From positions 1 to 50,351 of the IMG/VR virus record IMGVR_UViG_3300025325_000036: a stretch of DNA of 50,351 nt. One strand, given 5' to 3'. The notes below the pieces were generated by a model. The model saw only the letters and a list, made by a program, of their open reading frames with translations, made no database searches and was not told the origin of the DNA. A program made the position numbers and the translations under genes. The stretch comes from a virus. Below are positions 30,287 to 39,413 of the stretch, piece after piece (positions within the stretch are counted from its first letter, which is position 1; each line of letters begins with the position of its first letter).

Positions 30287-33200
30287 GTGCCCGAGGGCCT
30301 GCGCGCCGAGCTGATCCTGGACGCCCGCCGGGCGTTGGCGACGGCTGATGACGTGGAGCGACGGCTGCAGGCCGCCGTCTCCGACCTGCGGGTCAGTCTG
30401 GACGCCACCACCCTGTCCTCGGCGCAGCGGCAGCTGGCCGGCATCGAGGTGGGGGTGGTGGTGGACCGCGACGACGTGGCCCGGGTTCGCAACACCCTCG
30501 ATCAGCTGGTGCTGGACGTCGACGTGGACGAGGCCGGGGTGCGCCGGCTGTCGAGCGAGATTTCGGAGGCCGCCCGGTCGGCGGACACGCTCGAGGACCA
30601 GCTGGCGGGGGCCAACCGCGAACTGCGGGAGGGCGCCACCCGGGCGGGGCGCCTGGACGAGCAGCTGGACCAGGCGGCCGCCGCCGCCGGGCTCACGGCC
30701 GCCTCGGTGGCCGGCATCTCGGCCGCCGGAGCATCGGGCGCCGCCGGGCTGGCCGGGGTGACCGCCCAGACCGGGGGCCTGGTGGCCAACCTGGCCCTCC
30801 TCAAGGGCGCCTCACAACAGGGGCTGGGCGCCGTGGTGCAACAGGGCTCATTGTCGGCCATCGAGCTGGAGAAGACGGCTCTAGCCGCCACCGTGGCCGG
30901 GCTGTCCCTCGGCTCCATACGCCTGGACCCCGGGGCGGTGAGCCGGGTGGGCGAATTGACGGACGACGTGGCCCGCCTGCGGGCCACCGCCATTACCGCT
31001 CCCAACCTGGAGCGCCAATTGGGCATCAACGCCGCCGCCGCTGCTGCCCCAGCCGCCGCCTCCGGGTTGAAGGGGATCGGGGTGGGGCTGGCCGCGGTGG
31101 GGGCGGGCTTTGCCATATCGGCCGTCCGCAACCAGCTGCAGCTGGCGGTGGGGGCCGCCTCCGACCTGGCCGAGTCGACGTCGAAGTCGCAGGTGGTGTT
31201 CGGCCGCAACCTCCAACTGGTGCGCCAGGGGTTGGGTGACACGACCCGGACCGTGCTGCTGTCCGAGCAGGCGGCGCTGGAGGCGACCGCCACGTTCGGC
31301 AACCTGTTTTCCGCCTTGGGGTTGGGCCAGGCCGAGGCCGCCAACCTGTCCCCGGCGGTGGTGCAGCTGGCTGCCGATCTGGCGTCCTTCAACAACCTGC
31401 GGGTGGAGGACACGCTGGTCGCCATCCGCGCCGGCCTGGTGGGCGAGGTGGAGCCGCTGCGCAGGTTGGGCGTGGCGATCAACGCCGCCAACGTGGAGCA
31501 GCGGGCCTACGAGCTGGGGCTGGGCCGGGTGGGAGAGGAGCTGTCGGAGGGCGCCAAGGTGCAGGCCCGTTGGAACCTGATCCTGGAGCAGACGGGCGCC
31601 GCCCAGGGGGACGTGGCACGCACCGCCGAGGGCTATGCCAACACCCAACGCCGGGTCAACGCCGAGATCGAGGACTTTCGAGCCCGGTTCGGCGAGGCCA
31701 TCCTGCCCGCCTTTCAGGAACTGCTGGCGGTGGCGCCACAGGTGGTGGACCAGCTGGAGCAGCTGGTGCCCTCCCTGGTCGCCATCATCGACGTGGGAGC
31801 CAAGCTGGTGCCGGTGTTCGTGGAGGGGTTCAAGGCGATCGTGGAACCGCTGGAGGAGGTTGACAGATTCTTCGGGAGCGTCGGAGCGGCGGTGCGGTCG
31901 GCCTTCGGGGACCAGGCCCAGGGCCGCATCCTCGCCTTCAACAACGCCCTGGACCGCCTGGACGACGCCTTGGAGGCCGGAGAGGACCCGGCCGAGTCGC
32001 TGGGCGCCTCGCTGGGCAGCCTGGCCGACAAGGGCCTCCTGACCGCCGACGCGCTGGTGCGCCTCGGGTCCCGGGCCGGGTTCAGCAAGGACGAACTGTT
32101 GGACTTCGGGCGCGAGGTGGCGGCGTCTGGACAGGCGATGGGGCTGACGGAGGGCCAGGTCAGGGCCATCGCCGATGCCGTCTCGGTGCTGACCGGGCAG
32201 CTGGGGCCTGACATAGAGGCGGTGCGCCAGCAACGAATCGAGTTTGAGCTGCTGGGGAAGGTGCGGACGCCGCAGGTGTTCGTGGACCTGCCAGCCCTGC
32301 TGGAGGCGGTCCGGGTCAAGCAGGCGGAGTTCGTCGAGCGGTTCCGGGAGGGCATCGACGTGCTGGCGGAGGCGCCGGAGGTCTTGGACGTCTCGGCCAA
32401 GCAGATCGTGGCGAACCTCACCGAGCAGGTGAACGCCGCCGCCGAGTTTCAGGCCAACCTGGTGCGCCTGGTGGCGGCCGGCCAGGACGACCTGGCCCGG
32501 GAGCTGAGGGAGAAGGGGCCCGGCGTGGCGGGGGCCCTGGTGGAGTTCCTAGAGGACCCGACGCTGGCGGCGGAGGCCGAGCGATTGGCCGAGGGGCGGG
32601 GGACCGCCATCAGCCGGGGCATCGCCACCGGACTGTCCAAGGAGCTGGTCAACCTCCCGGAGTCGGCGAAGGCCGGCCTGGACGCCCTGAGCCAATTCCT
32701 CTCCGATCCGGCGGTGTTCAGCGCCGTCGAAACGGCGGTGCGGGGCGGAGCGATCTCGGTGGGCGTCGGCTTCCGGGACCAGTTGGACGCCGAGTTTGGC
32801 CTGTTGACCCAGGGCTCCCCGGTGCTGCGCGCCCAGGTGGTGGCCCTGATCAGGGGGGCCGACCTGCCTCAGGCCGTCAAGGACTCGGTGCTGGCCGCCT
32901 TCGCCGCCACGGATGTGTTGGACATCGTCGAGGAGGCCGGGGAGACGCTGGCGTCTCGCTATATCAAGGGTCTGAAGGGACCGGGCGGCCTGGCGGTGTC
33001 CTCGCCGTCCAAGGTCATGATCGCCCTGGCTAAGCAGGTGGCGAAGGACTTCGCCGGCGAGTTCGAGAAGTCCTTCGCCCTGGACGTGCCCGATTCCGCC
33101 ACGGCCGGCATCGCCTCCGACCTCACCTCTGGTTCGGCCCGGTTCCGACTGCGCCAGGCGGGCGGCACGCTGGCGAACGCCGTGCTGGAGGGCATACGGT

Positions 33201-33712
33201 CGGCGCTGGACCAGGCGGCGCTGCAGCCGGAGGTGGAGGAGCTGGCGTCATCGTTCACCACCGCCGGGCCGGCCTTCGCCCAGGCCCTGGGGAGCGCCCT
33301 AGATTCCGCCGACCTGTCGAACGTGATCGTGGACTCGGTGCGCGACGCCTTCGGCGGGCTGACCGTGACGGCGGTGGCCGAGGACGCCGGGACCTCGGTG
33401 GCCCAGGCGTTCTTGAAGGGAATCAGGGGACCCGGGGGTCTGCAGATATCCTCGCCCTCCAAGGTGATGATCGAAATAGCCCGCCAGGCGGTCTCGGACT
33501 TCCGGGCCGCCGCCCAGCTCGAGCTGTCGTCGGGTCTCGCCGTTTCCCTGCCCGTGTCGGGGGGCCTGCGGGGCGTCACCCCGGCCGCCGCGGTCGGCGG
33601 CCCGGTGGTGAACCTGACCGTCATCGGCTCCGGCGACCTGACCCGGGGGGCGGCCCGCGGGGCGGCCATAGCCGGCCAACTGGTGTCGCTGATGCGGGTG
33701 GTGCGCCGGTGA
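30287..33712 (+). CDS. Tape measure protein
   Basis: This 1141-aa protein is the longest in the window and lies after the chaperones. It is Ala-rich and helical, with coiled-coil N-terminal 120 residues, Ala/Gly-rich hydrophobic segments at about 140-180 and 250-280, and a central R-A-G-L-V-G-E-V-E-P-L-R-R-L-G-V motif common in tape measures. The C-terminal third has two copies of the G-P-G-G-L...S-S-P-S-K-V-M-I segment (about 910-925 and 1051-1066). At roughly 1.5 angstrom per residue it predicts a tail near 170 nm. GTG 30287; the 78-bp gap before it shows no clear signal. Confidence 0.85.
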   Translation: MPEGLRAELILDARRALATADDVERRLQAAVSDLRVSLDATTLSSAQRQLAGIEVGVVVDRDDVARVRNTLDQLVLDVDVDEAGVRRLSSEISEAARSADTLEDQLAGANRELREGATRAGRLDEQLDQAAAAAGLTAASVAGISAAGASGAAGLAGVTAQTGGLVANLALLKGASQQGLGAVVQQGSLSAIELEKTALAATVAGLSLGSIRLDPGAVSRVGELTDDVARLRATAITAPNLERQLGINAAAAAAPAAASGLKGIGVGLAAVGAGFAISAVRNQLQLAVGAASDLAESTSKSQVVFGRNLQLVRQGLGDTTRTVLLSEQAALEATATFGNLFSALGLGQAEAANLSPAVVQLAADLASFNNLRVEDTLVAIRAGLVGEVEPLRRLGVAINAANVEQRAYELGLGRVGEELSEGAKVQARWNLILEQTGAAQGDVARTAEGYANTQRRVNAEIEDFRARFGEAILPAFQELLAVAPQVVDQLEQLVPSLVAIIDVGAKLVPVFVEGFKAIVEPLEEVDRFFGSVGAAVRSAFGDQAQGRILAFNNALDRLDDALEAGEDPAESLGASLGSLADKGLLTADALVRLGSRAGFSKDELLDFGREVAASGQAMGLTEGQVRAIADAVSVLTGQLGPDIEAVRQQRIEFELLGKVRTPQVFVDLPALLEAVRVKQAEFVERFREGIDVLAEAPEVLDVSAKQIVANLTEQVNAAAEFQANLVRLVAAGQDDLARELREKGPGVAGALVEFLEDPTLAAEAERLAEGRGTAISRGIATGLSKELVNLPESAKAGLDALSQFLSDPAVFSAVETAVRGGAISVGVGFRDQLDAEFGLLTQGSPVLRAQVVALIRGADLPQAVKDSVLAAFAATDVLDIVEEAGETLASRYIKGLKGPGGLAVSSPSKVMIALAKQVAKDFAGEFEKSFALDVPDSATAGIASDLTSGSARFRLRQAGGTLANAVLEGIRSALDQAALQPEVEELASSFTTAGPAFAQALGSALDSADLSNVIVDSVRDAFGGLTVTAVAEDAGTSVAQAFLKGIRGPGGLQISSPSKVMIEIARQAVSDFRAAAQLELSSGLAVSLPVSGGLRGVTPAAAVGGPVVNLTVIGSGDLTRGAARGAAIAGQLVSLMRVVRR

Positions 33713-34488
33713 GCGGCTGTTCGCGCCTGCGCCTGGCGACCGAGACGCTGGACGGCGTCTACCACCTCCACCCCTACAGCTGGGACGGCCTGTGGGGGTT
33801 CCCCGGCCGCCGGGGCGTCAACGTGCCGGTGATCGGGCGGCCGGGCTCCTACCGGGTCGAGGGCAAGGAGACGGAGGAGCGGATCGCCACCCTGGGCATT
33901 CAGATACGCCGGCGCAGCTCGACGGGGACCATCACCCTCCCGGGGGGGGCGTGCGAGCACGTGGAGGCCAACCAGGACCTGATACTGGGCCTGATGGGGT
34001 CCGACGACCTGCAGACGCTGGAGTGGGACGGGTGCGACGGGGTGATGCGCTACCTGGAGGTGGAGTTCGTGGAACCGGCTCCCATAGCCCACGTGGGGTT
34101 GGAGCGACAGCTGCCGGTGGTGCTGCGGGCCCCCTATCCGTATTGGCGGGAGGCCGACGTGTCCAGCCCGATCACCGGCGGGCCCACCAACGTCAACCCC
34201 GGCGGCAACGCCCCGGTCGAGGACTGCACCCTCTCCTTCGCGGCGGCGGGCCGCATCACCAACGCCCTGGGGCCCGAGCACGTGGAGGTGGACCCGGCCC
34301 TGGGGGACGGCAACCCGGTCGCCTTCGACTGCCTCACCGGGTCGGCCGTCCAGACCGGGGTGGAGGCGGCCAAGACGATCGTGTCTATCGGGAGCGACCG
34401 GCTGTTCCGCCTGAAACCGGCGGTCAACAACCCGTTGACGGTGACGGCGGGCACCGTGACCGTGACCCACCGGCCCACCTGGTGGTGA
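33709..34488 (+). CDS. Distal tail protein (Dit-like)
   Basis: This 259-aa beta-rich protein directly follows the tape measure gene, which it overlaps by four bases (GTGA). It has the usual Dit-like hub features: an H-L-H-P-Y-S-W-D-G-L-W-G-F start, a G-T-I-T-L-P-G turn, and a C-terminal galectin-like half with V-L-R-A-P-Y-P-Y-W. It would form the baseplate ring that joins the tail tube to the Tal-like protein. Confidence 0.7.
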   Translation: MSGCSRLRLATETLDGVYHLHPYSWDGLWGFPGRRGVNVPVIGRPGSYRVEGKETEERIATLGIQIRRRSSTGTITLPGGACEHVEANQDLILGLMGSDDLQTLEWDGCDGVMRYLEVEFVEPAPIAHVGLERQLPVVLRAPYPYWREADVSSPITGGPTNVNPGGNAPVEDCTLSFAAAGRITNALGPEHVEVDPALGDGNPVAFDCLTGSAVQTGVEAAKTIVSIGSDRLFRLKPAVNNPLTVTAGTVTVTHRPTWW

Positions 34489-34519
34489 TGCGCGGGATTC
34501 CGCGCAGGGTTGGCGGCTG

Positions 34520-37500
34520 ATGGGCTGGCGCGTCGAGGTCTGGACCCACCCCTCCACCGGCACCTTCGAGCGGCGGATCGCCAAGCTGCCGGTGATCGAA
34601 CAGTCGATCACCTACCGGCGCACGGCCGGGCCGGGCGAGGTCCGCCTGACCATCCCGCCCCGCTACCCCCAGGTGGGCCAGCTGCTGCGCCGGGACCCGA
34701 TCACCAAGGCGAACGAGCACAGGTCGGTGGTGCGGGTCTATCGGGACGGTGACCCGGCCAACCAGCCGTCGCTGGAGTTCGTGCCCACCAACCTGCCCGA
34801 CGTTATCTCGTCATCCACCAAGCCCATCGAGGTGACCGGCGAGCCCCTGCTGTCGGCGTTCCTCGGCGACGCCTTCGTATGGGCCTGGGATCACCCCGCC
34901 TACCAGTTCCCCGACTGGGTGTGGGGCGGCCCCAACCTGCTGCAGAACCCGGGGTTCGAAGAGGGGGTGCCCCGTCCGGGGATTTTCGCCGTGACGGTGG
35001 TGGGCGCCACCGGCGGGACCCTGACCATGACCTACAACGCCGCCACCACCGGGGCCATAGCCTGGAACGCCGACGGCCCAACGGTGGCCGCCGCCCTGCT
35101 GGCCCTGGCCACCATCGATGACGTCCAGGTAACCGGGACGGGCACCATCACCGATCCCTGGGTGGTGCAGATCGACGCGCCGCCCGGCCAGTTCGTCCTC
35201 ACCGTGAACGGGGCCGGCCTGACCCCGGCGGGGCCGGGGGTGTACGTCTATTCCGAGACTCGCCAGCTGGGGGCGGTGGGCATCCCCAGCGGCTGGACCA
35301 AATCGCTGTTGGGCCCGGACTTCACCGTTCTGCACGGGGAGCAGGACCTGGACAGCTTCCGCCTCACGGTGCCCCCGGGCGAGCCGGCGGACACCGGCAC
35401 CTACGCCATCTACTGGAACCCGGTGCCCGAAGCGTTCCCCGGCATTCAGCAGCTGGTGGCGGTGGGGCCGGGCTGGCCTCTCTACGGGGCCTCCATACGA
35501 ACCCGGCCGCTGGTGGCCTCCGACCGCTGGGTCATCGTGGTGCGGGATCGGGACGAGAACCTGATCTCGGACCGCTTCGCCACCACCCTGGCGGCCGGCG
35601 TCTACTCGGACCTGGCCGTCGCCACCCCGTACTACGTGGTGCCCCAGGGCGTGACGCAGGCCATCTTTCGCACCGCCTGGGAGGGGCCCAGCGGCGGGGG
35701 GGCGGCCGTGCAGCAGGACAACGCCTTCCTGGGCGTGGGGATGCCCAAGGCCACCTGGGGCAAGATCGTGCGGGAGCTGCTGGACGACTGCGTGCTCAAC
35801 CACGCCGCCGACGTCCCGGCGCGGGTGGCCCTCGACTTCCTCGACTACTCCGGTTTCAGCGACACTCTGGACTCGGCCGGCAACGCTTGGGTGCGCGAGG
35901 AGTCGTTCACGGTCCAGCGCGGCCAGACCATGTTCCAGGTCGTGCAGGCGGGGCACGAGCAGTTCGGGTACCTGGCCCGTATTGTGCCCAAAGCCGTGCC
36001 GGTGGGGAACCTGACCCACGACCTGGAGCTGTTCAACCCCGGCGGCATGGGCCAAAGCCCGCCCACCCGGCACCTGATGGTCGGGGCGGGCGTGACGGCG
36101 GGGCCGATAAGCCACGGGTCCCTGGCGGGCAACGCCGTGCTGGTCGAGGGTTTCGGGGGCCTCATCTCGCGCGCCGAGGACGCCGCCTCAATAGCGGCGG
36201 CGGGGCGGATCGAGCGCTACGTGCCGGCGGCTGAGGCGACCGCCCAGGATTCGGTGGACGCGGTGGCGACAGCCAACCTGGCCGAACTGGCCCGCCAGGG
36301 CCTGGGGATCACGCTCGAGGTGATCGAGGGGTCGCTGCCGAACCCCGGCGGGCTGCCGCTGCTGCCCCTGGTCAGCCCGGGGCTGGGGCTGGACGACGAG
36401 GTCTGGATAACCGTGCCCGGCCTCATGACCAGGGAGGTGCACCGCCTGGAGGCCGCCACGCTGTCGTGGACGGGCGGGATGCGCCAGGCGCACGGCTCCG
36501 TGGCCTTCTCGTCGGAGTCCCTGGACGAGGAGGCCGCCCTGCGGGAGGCCACCCGCATCATGTTCGCCCGCTTCGTCTCCCAGCCGCCGCCCGAGATGGC
36601 GAAGACCCCGGTGGCCGTCAACGCCGCCACCGGCCTGATGATCGACGTGAGCGGTGAAGCAGGAGGGTTCACCGTGCGCGTGGCCGCCCACGATGCCAAC
36701 CCGCTCTCCAAGGCGGCGGCGGACTTCGTCTGCACCGGCACCTCGGCCGACCCCCATGATGAGGTCACCTTCCGCCTGGCCGTGCTGACGGTGCTGGGAC
36801 AGGGGGACCTGGTGCGCGCCCTCCACAGCGTGCGGCTGCTCCTATCGGAGGGGTCCTTTTACCTGGGCGCCACCCTGAAGGGACTGGACATCGACTTTCC
36901 GGTCGGCTCCGACGCGTCGGTCCTGATCGAGGGCATGGGGGCCGATCAGACCTACATCGTCGCCCCCAAGGACCAGGATTGCATTGGCTCCGGGGGCGTA
37001 CACGGCAATACCTGGCTGGTCGGAATCTCGAACCTCCGGTTGGTGCCGCGGACCGGGGGCGATTCCGGGGGCGCCTCGACCTCGGGCGCAGGCCTGGTGT
37101 GGAGCACAAACCAGACCTCGAACCAATTCGTCCGTCACGTGCACTTCGGGGATTTCCCCGGGGCCAACCTCGAGATCACCGGGGCCGCCGGGGCCGACCC
37201 CACCACCACGCTGTGGGTGGAGGGCTGCCATTTTTTGCGGGGTGGGACCGTCGCCACCTGGTCGGTCCGGCTCCTCGATGGGACCTTCGCCTTCCTCAAC
37301 AATCGCATCGAGGACGCCACGGGGATCGGGCTCCTGCTCAGCTCCACCGAGCGCACGATCGTGACCGGCAACTTCTTCCGCTCCTGCGTCACCGGCGTCC
37401 TGGTGGAGACCGTGTCGTCGGCCTACATCTACGGCAACCTCCTCCGGGTCTGCGGGGTCGGGATCAAGGTGGATGCCACCGGGGCGGTGGTCGTGGTGGG

Positions 37501-37840
37501 CCCGAATTACCTGGACAGCAACACGGGACTGGACGTCGACATAACCACGGCGGGTCACCGGGCGGTTGGGAACGTGCTGCGCAATCCCGGTGCGTCTACC
37601 TACGCGGTGGCGGCCGGCTCCACCTGGGAGGGCCACCGCAACCAGGGCAGCGGCACCATCGCCGGCGGCTCGACCTTCGTCACCATAACCCACTCTCTGG
37701 AGATCGCCCCGGGCCTGGTGCTGGTCATCCCCAAGGCGCAGGAGACGCTGTGGGTGACCAACGTCACCGCCACCACCTTCGACGTGAACCGGCCGGGGGC
37801 GGTCGGGGCGCTGGACTTTTTCTGGACCGCCGCCCAGTAG
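34520..37840 (+). CDS. Tal-like baseplate protein fused to a C-terminal beta-helix
   Basis: Residues 1 to about 690 of this 1106-aa protein fit actinophage minor tail/Tal proteins: a W-R-V-E-V-W-T start, Y-R-R-T-A-G-P-G-E-V-R-L-T-I-P, a carbohydrate-binding-like insert with N-P-G-F-E (about 149-153), and an R-L-E-A-A-T-L-S-W end. Residues about 740-1050 show the regular N/G/S turns of a right-handed parallel beta-helix: V-L-I-E-G-M-G-A-D-Q-T, L-N-N-R-I, V-T-G-N-F-F, I-Y-G-N-L-L, V-V-G-P-N-Y. The C-terminal about 50 residues are a small cap. The beta-helix is likely to bind or cleave host surface glycan. ATG 34520. Confidence 0.75.
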   Translation: MGWRVEVWTHPSTGTFERRIAKLPVIEQSITYRRTAGPGEVRLTIPPRYPQVGQLLRRDPITKANEHRSVVRVYRDGDPANQPSLEFVPTNLPDVISSSTKPIEVTGEPLLSAFLGDAFVWAWDHPAYQFPDWVWGGPNLLQNPGFEEGVPRPGIFAVTVVGATGGTLTMTYNAATTGAIAWNADGPTVAAALLALATIDDVQVTGTGTITDPWVVQIDAPPGQFVLTVNGAGLTPAGPGVYVYSETRQLGAVGIPSGWTKSLLGPDFTVLHGEQDLDSFRLTVPPGEPADTGTYAIYWNPVPEAFPGIQQLVAVGPGWPLYGASIRTRPLVASDRWVIVVRDRDENLISDRFATTLAAGVYSDLAVATPYYVVPQGVTQAIFRTAWEGPSGGGAAVQQDNAFLGVGMPKATWGKIVRELLDDCVLNHAADVPARVALDFLDYSGFSDTLDSAGNAWVREESFTVQRGQTMFQVVQAGHEQFGYLARIVPKAVPVGNLTHDLELFNPGGMGQSPPTRHLMVGAGVTAGPISHGSLAGNAVLVEGFGGLISRAEDAASIAAAGRIERYVPAAEATAQDSVDAVATANLAELARQGLGITLEVIEGSLPNPGGLPLLPLVSPGLGLDDEVWITVPGLMTREVHRLEAATLSWTGGMRQAHGSVAFSSESLDEEAALREATRIMFARFVSQPPPEMAKTPVAVNAATGLMIDVSGEAGGFTVRVAAHDANPLSKAAADFVCTGTSADPHDEVTFRLAVLTVLGQGDLVRALHSVRLLLSEGSFYLGATLKGLDIDFPVGSDASVLIEGMGADQTYIVAPKDQDCIGSGGVHGNTWLVGISNLRLVPRTGGDSGGASTSGAGLVWSTNQTSNQFVRHVHFGDFPGANLEITGAAGADPTTTLWVEGCHFLRGGTVATWSVRLLDGTFAFLNNRIEDATGIGLLLSSTERTIVTGNFFRSCVTGVLVETVSSAYIYGNLLRVCGVGIKVDATGAVVVVGPNYLDSNTGLDVDITTAGHRAVGNVLRNPGASTYAVAAGSTWEGHRNQGSGTIAGGSTFVTITHSLEIAPGLVLVIPKAQETLWVTNVTATTFDVNRPGAVGALDFFWTAAQ

Positions 37841-37866
37841 CTCCGCCTACGACCGGGCCGCCACCC

Positions 37867-38235
37867 TCAAGCCGTTCGGCGCCGGGCCGCCGCGGCGATA
37901 CGCCGGCGGGCCAGCCAGGAGTGGATTGAACCGGCCAGGGTCAGGACTGAGATGAAGATGAGCCCCCACACGATGCCGGTGGAGACGGGGCGGGGGCGGG
38001 GCGGGGGGTAGGCCAGGGCGAGGGCGGCGAGGACCGTCGCCACCACTTGGCTGGCGCCACGGAGGCGTTCGTGGATGGCATCGGCTCGCAGCAGCAGGGG
38101 CAGCAGCCCGTCGAGCCCCTGGCGGTCGGCCGCCCGCCGGTCGGAGCGGATGGCGCGCAGCATGGTGGCCGACAGGACCAGGCCGATCAGCCCCGCCCCC
38201 CCGAACAGCACGGCCTCGATCAACGCCTCCCCCAT
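37867..38235 (-). CDS. Minus-strand membrane protein, 122 aa
   Basis: It has an N-terminal hydrophobic segment (I-E-A-V-L-F-G-G-A-G-L-I-G-L-V-L-S-A), a charged middle, and two more hydrophobic segments with L-A-A-L-A-L-A-Y and V-W-G-L-I-F-I-S-V-L-T-L-A, then an Arg-rich tail. Its start overlaps the upstream minus-strand gene by 16 bases. It converges with the Tal gene. It may be a holin or holin-partner, which is inferred from the lysis genes next door. Confidence 0.55.
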   Translation of the reverse strand: MGEALIEAVLFGGAGLIGLVLSATMLRAIRSDRRAADRQGLDGLLPLLLRADAIHERLRGASQVVATVLAALALAYPPPRPRPVSTGIVWGLIFISVLTLAGSIHSWLARRRIAAAARRRTA

Positions 38236-38465
38236 CGCCTTTCAGCGGCCTCGATTCGAGCCTTTAAGACCTCGGTCTCGGCCTCGGCGTCGGCCCTGTC
38301 CGGGTCCGGCGGGCCCTCCGGCCGCACGACCACCGTCATCGTCACCAGGACGGCGGTCAGGGCCAGGGCCAGCACCAGGGCGGCCGCCCAGGCAGTCCCG
38401 GTAGAGGCGGCTAGGCCCACGGCCAGCAGGACGCCGACCGCCACGCCGGCCAGCAGGCGCCTCAC
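38220..38465 (-). CDS. Minus-strand two-TM protein, 81 aa
   Basis: The GTG at 38465 overlaps the TGA of the preceding minus-strand gene. It has two hydrophobic segments near the start (L-L-A-G-V-A-V-G-V-L-L-A-V-G-L and A-A-L-V-L-A-L-A-L-T-A-V-L-V-T), followed by a charged helical tail with an R-I-E-A-A-E-R-R-W end. This is a holin-like topology. Confidence 0.55.
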   Translation of the reverse strand: MRRLLAGVAVGVLLAVGLAASTGTAWAAALVLALALTAVLVTMTVVVRPEGPPDPDRADAEAETEVLKARIEAAERRWGRR

Positions 38466-38680
38466 CGTTCCTCCGACGCCGGGGATATGAGGTCCACCGC
38501 CTTGGCCGTCAGCCTGGTGTTCTCCAGGGCGTGGGTCCGCCAAAAGTCCTTCTCGGCCACCGTCCGCCGGTGGACCCGGCCCGGCACCCACCACTCCTTC
38601 AGGGCCCCCCACACGATCGTCACCAGCAGGCCGACCACTCCTCCCGTCTGCACCACCTGGTTTAGCCCCTCGAGGTCCAC
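38462..38680 (-). CDS. Minus-strand single-TM protein, 72 aa
   Basis: GTG 38680 begins a short protein with one membrane helix (G-G-V-V-G-L-L-V-T-I-V-W-G-A-L) followed by W-W-V-P-G-R and a charged helix with E-N-T-R-L-T-A-K-A-V-D-L. The layout is like small phage holins or spanin-like partners. It leads the three-gene minus-strand operon and diverges from the lysozyme-like gene at 38773. No minus-strand promoter is obvious. Confidence 0.55.
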   Translation of the reverse strand: MDLEGLNQVVQTGGVVGLLVTIVWGALKEWWVPGRVHRRTVAEKDFWRTHALENTRLTAKAVDLISPASEER

Positions 38681-38733
38681 GGGCGGGAGGGTAGGGACGG
38701 GGGGGCCGGTCGGGGGGCTAGGGTTGCCCTCGT

Positions 38734-38748
38734 CCCCGACCGTCGGGG
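38734..38748. promoter_or_regulatory. Hairpin in the divergent intergenic region
   Basis: CCCCGA-CCG-TCGGGG is a perfect 6-bp inverted repeat between the minus-strand membrane operon (start 38680) and the secreted lysozyme-like gene (start 38773). It may be an operator for both, or a leader hairpin 18 bases before the Shine-Dalgarno sequence. Confidence 0.4.
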
Positions 38749-38772
38749 GCCACGCACCCGGAAGGAGTGCCC

Positions 38773-39387
38773 GTGCGCAAGACGGCCATCATTCTCGTTA
38801 CCCTGTCACTGTTCGCCGCCGTAGCCCACGTGGGGCCCGCTGCGGCCCCCGTTACGGCCCCGGCCCGGGAACCCCACCCACCCGTCCTCCGCCGGGCTGC
38901 GGTGTTCAGGGCGCCCGATTCGGTCATCTGGACCTTCGCCTGGGATGAGTCCGCCGCCGCCGAAGCCGGGGCGCTGGCGCGGGGGTTGCAAATCCGCCAG
39001 GAACGGCGACTACAGGATGAGGGGGGTGAGGACGTGAGCCCTGCCGCTCCGGCGGAGGCAGTCAATGGTCCCCCGCGGCCCGCACCCGCCCCCCTCGCCT
39101 CCGAAACCCTGGTGGCTTTGCTCGCCGCCTACTTCGCCCCCGCCGACGTGGAGCGGGCGCTGCGAATCGCCTGGTGCGAATCCCGCTACGACGTCAACGC
39201 CACCAACCCTTGGTCGGGGGCCATGGGCCTGTTTCAGCACATGCCTCAGTATTGGGTCGACCGCTCGGCGGCGGCCGGCTGGGCCGGGGCCTCGGCTTAC
39301 GACCCGGAGGCCAACGTGGCGGTGGCGGCCTGGCTCGCCTACTCGGACGGGTGGCGCCACTGGAAGGCCTCGGCTGCCTGCTGGTGA
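38773..39387 (+). CDS. Secreted lysozyme/transglycosylase-like protein
   Basis: This 204-aa protein has an N-terminal signal peptide pattern (R-K-T, hydrophobic I-I-L-V-T-L-S-L-F-A-A-V-A, then small residues). After a low-complexity Pro/Glu linker, residues about 120-204 form a lysozyme-fold domain: R-I-A-W-C-E-S-R-Y (catalytic Glu), N-P-W-S-G-A-M-G-L-F-Q-H and W-R-H-W-K-A-S-A-A-C-W. It would cut peptidoglycan glycan strands outside the membrane. GTG 38773 follows AAGGAG; GTG 38767 is an in-frame alternative. Confidence 0.75.
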   Translation: MRKTAIILVTLSLFAAVAHVGPAAAPVTAPAREPHPPVLRRAAVFRAPDSVIWTFAWDESAAAEAGALARGLQIRQERRLQDEGGEDVSPAAPAEAVNGPPRPAPAPLASETLVALLAAYFAPADVERALRIAWCESRYDVNATNPWSGAMGLFQHMPQYWVDRSAAAGWAGASAYDPEANVAVAAWLAYSDGWRHWKASAACW

Positions 39388-39413
39388 CGGTCCCCGGACC
39401 GTAACCTGGGCCC

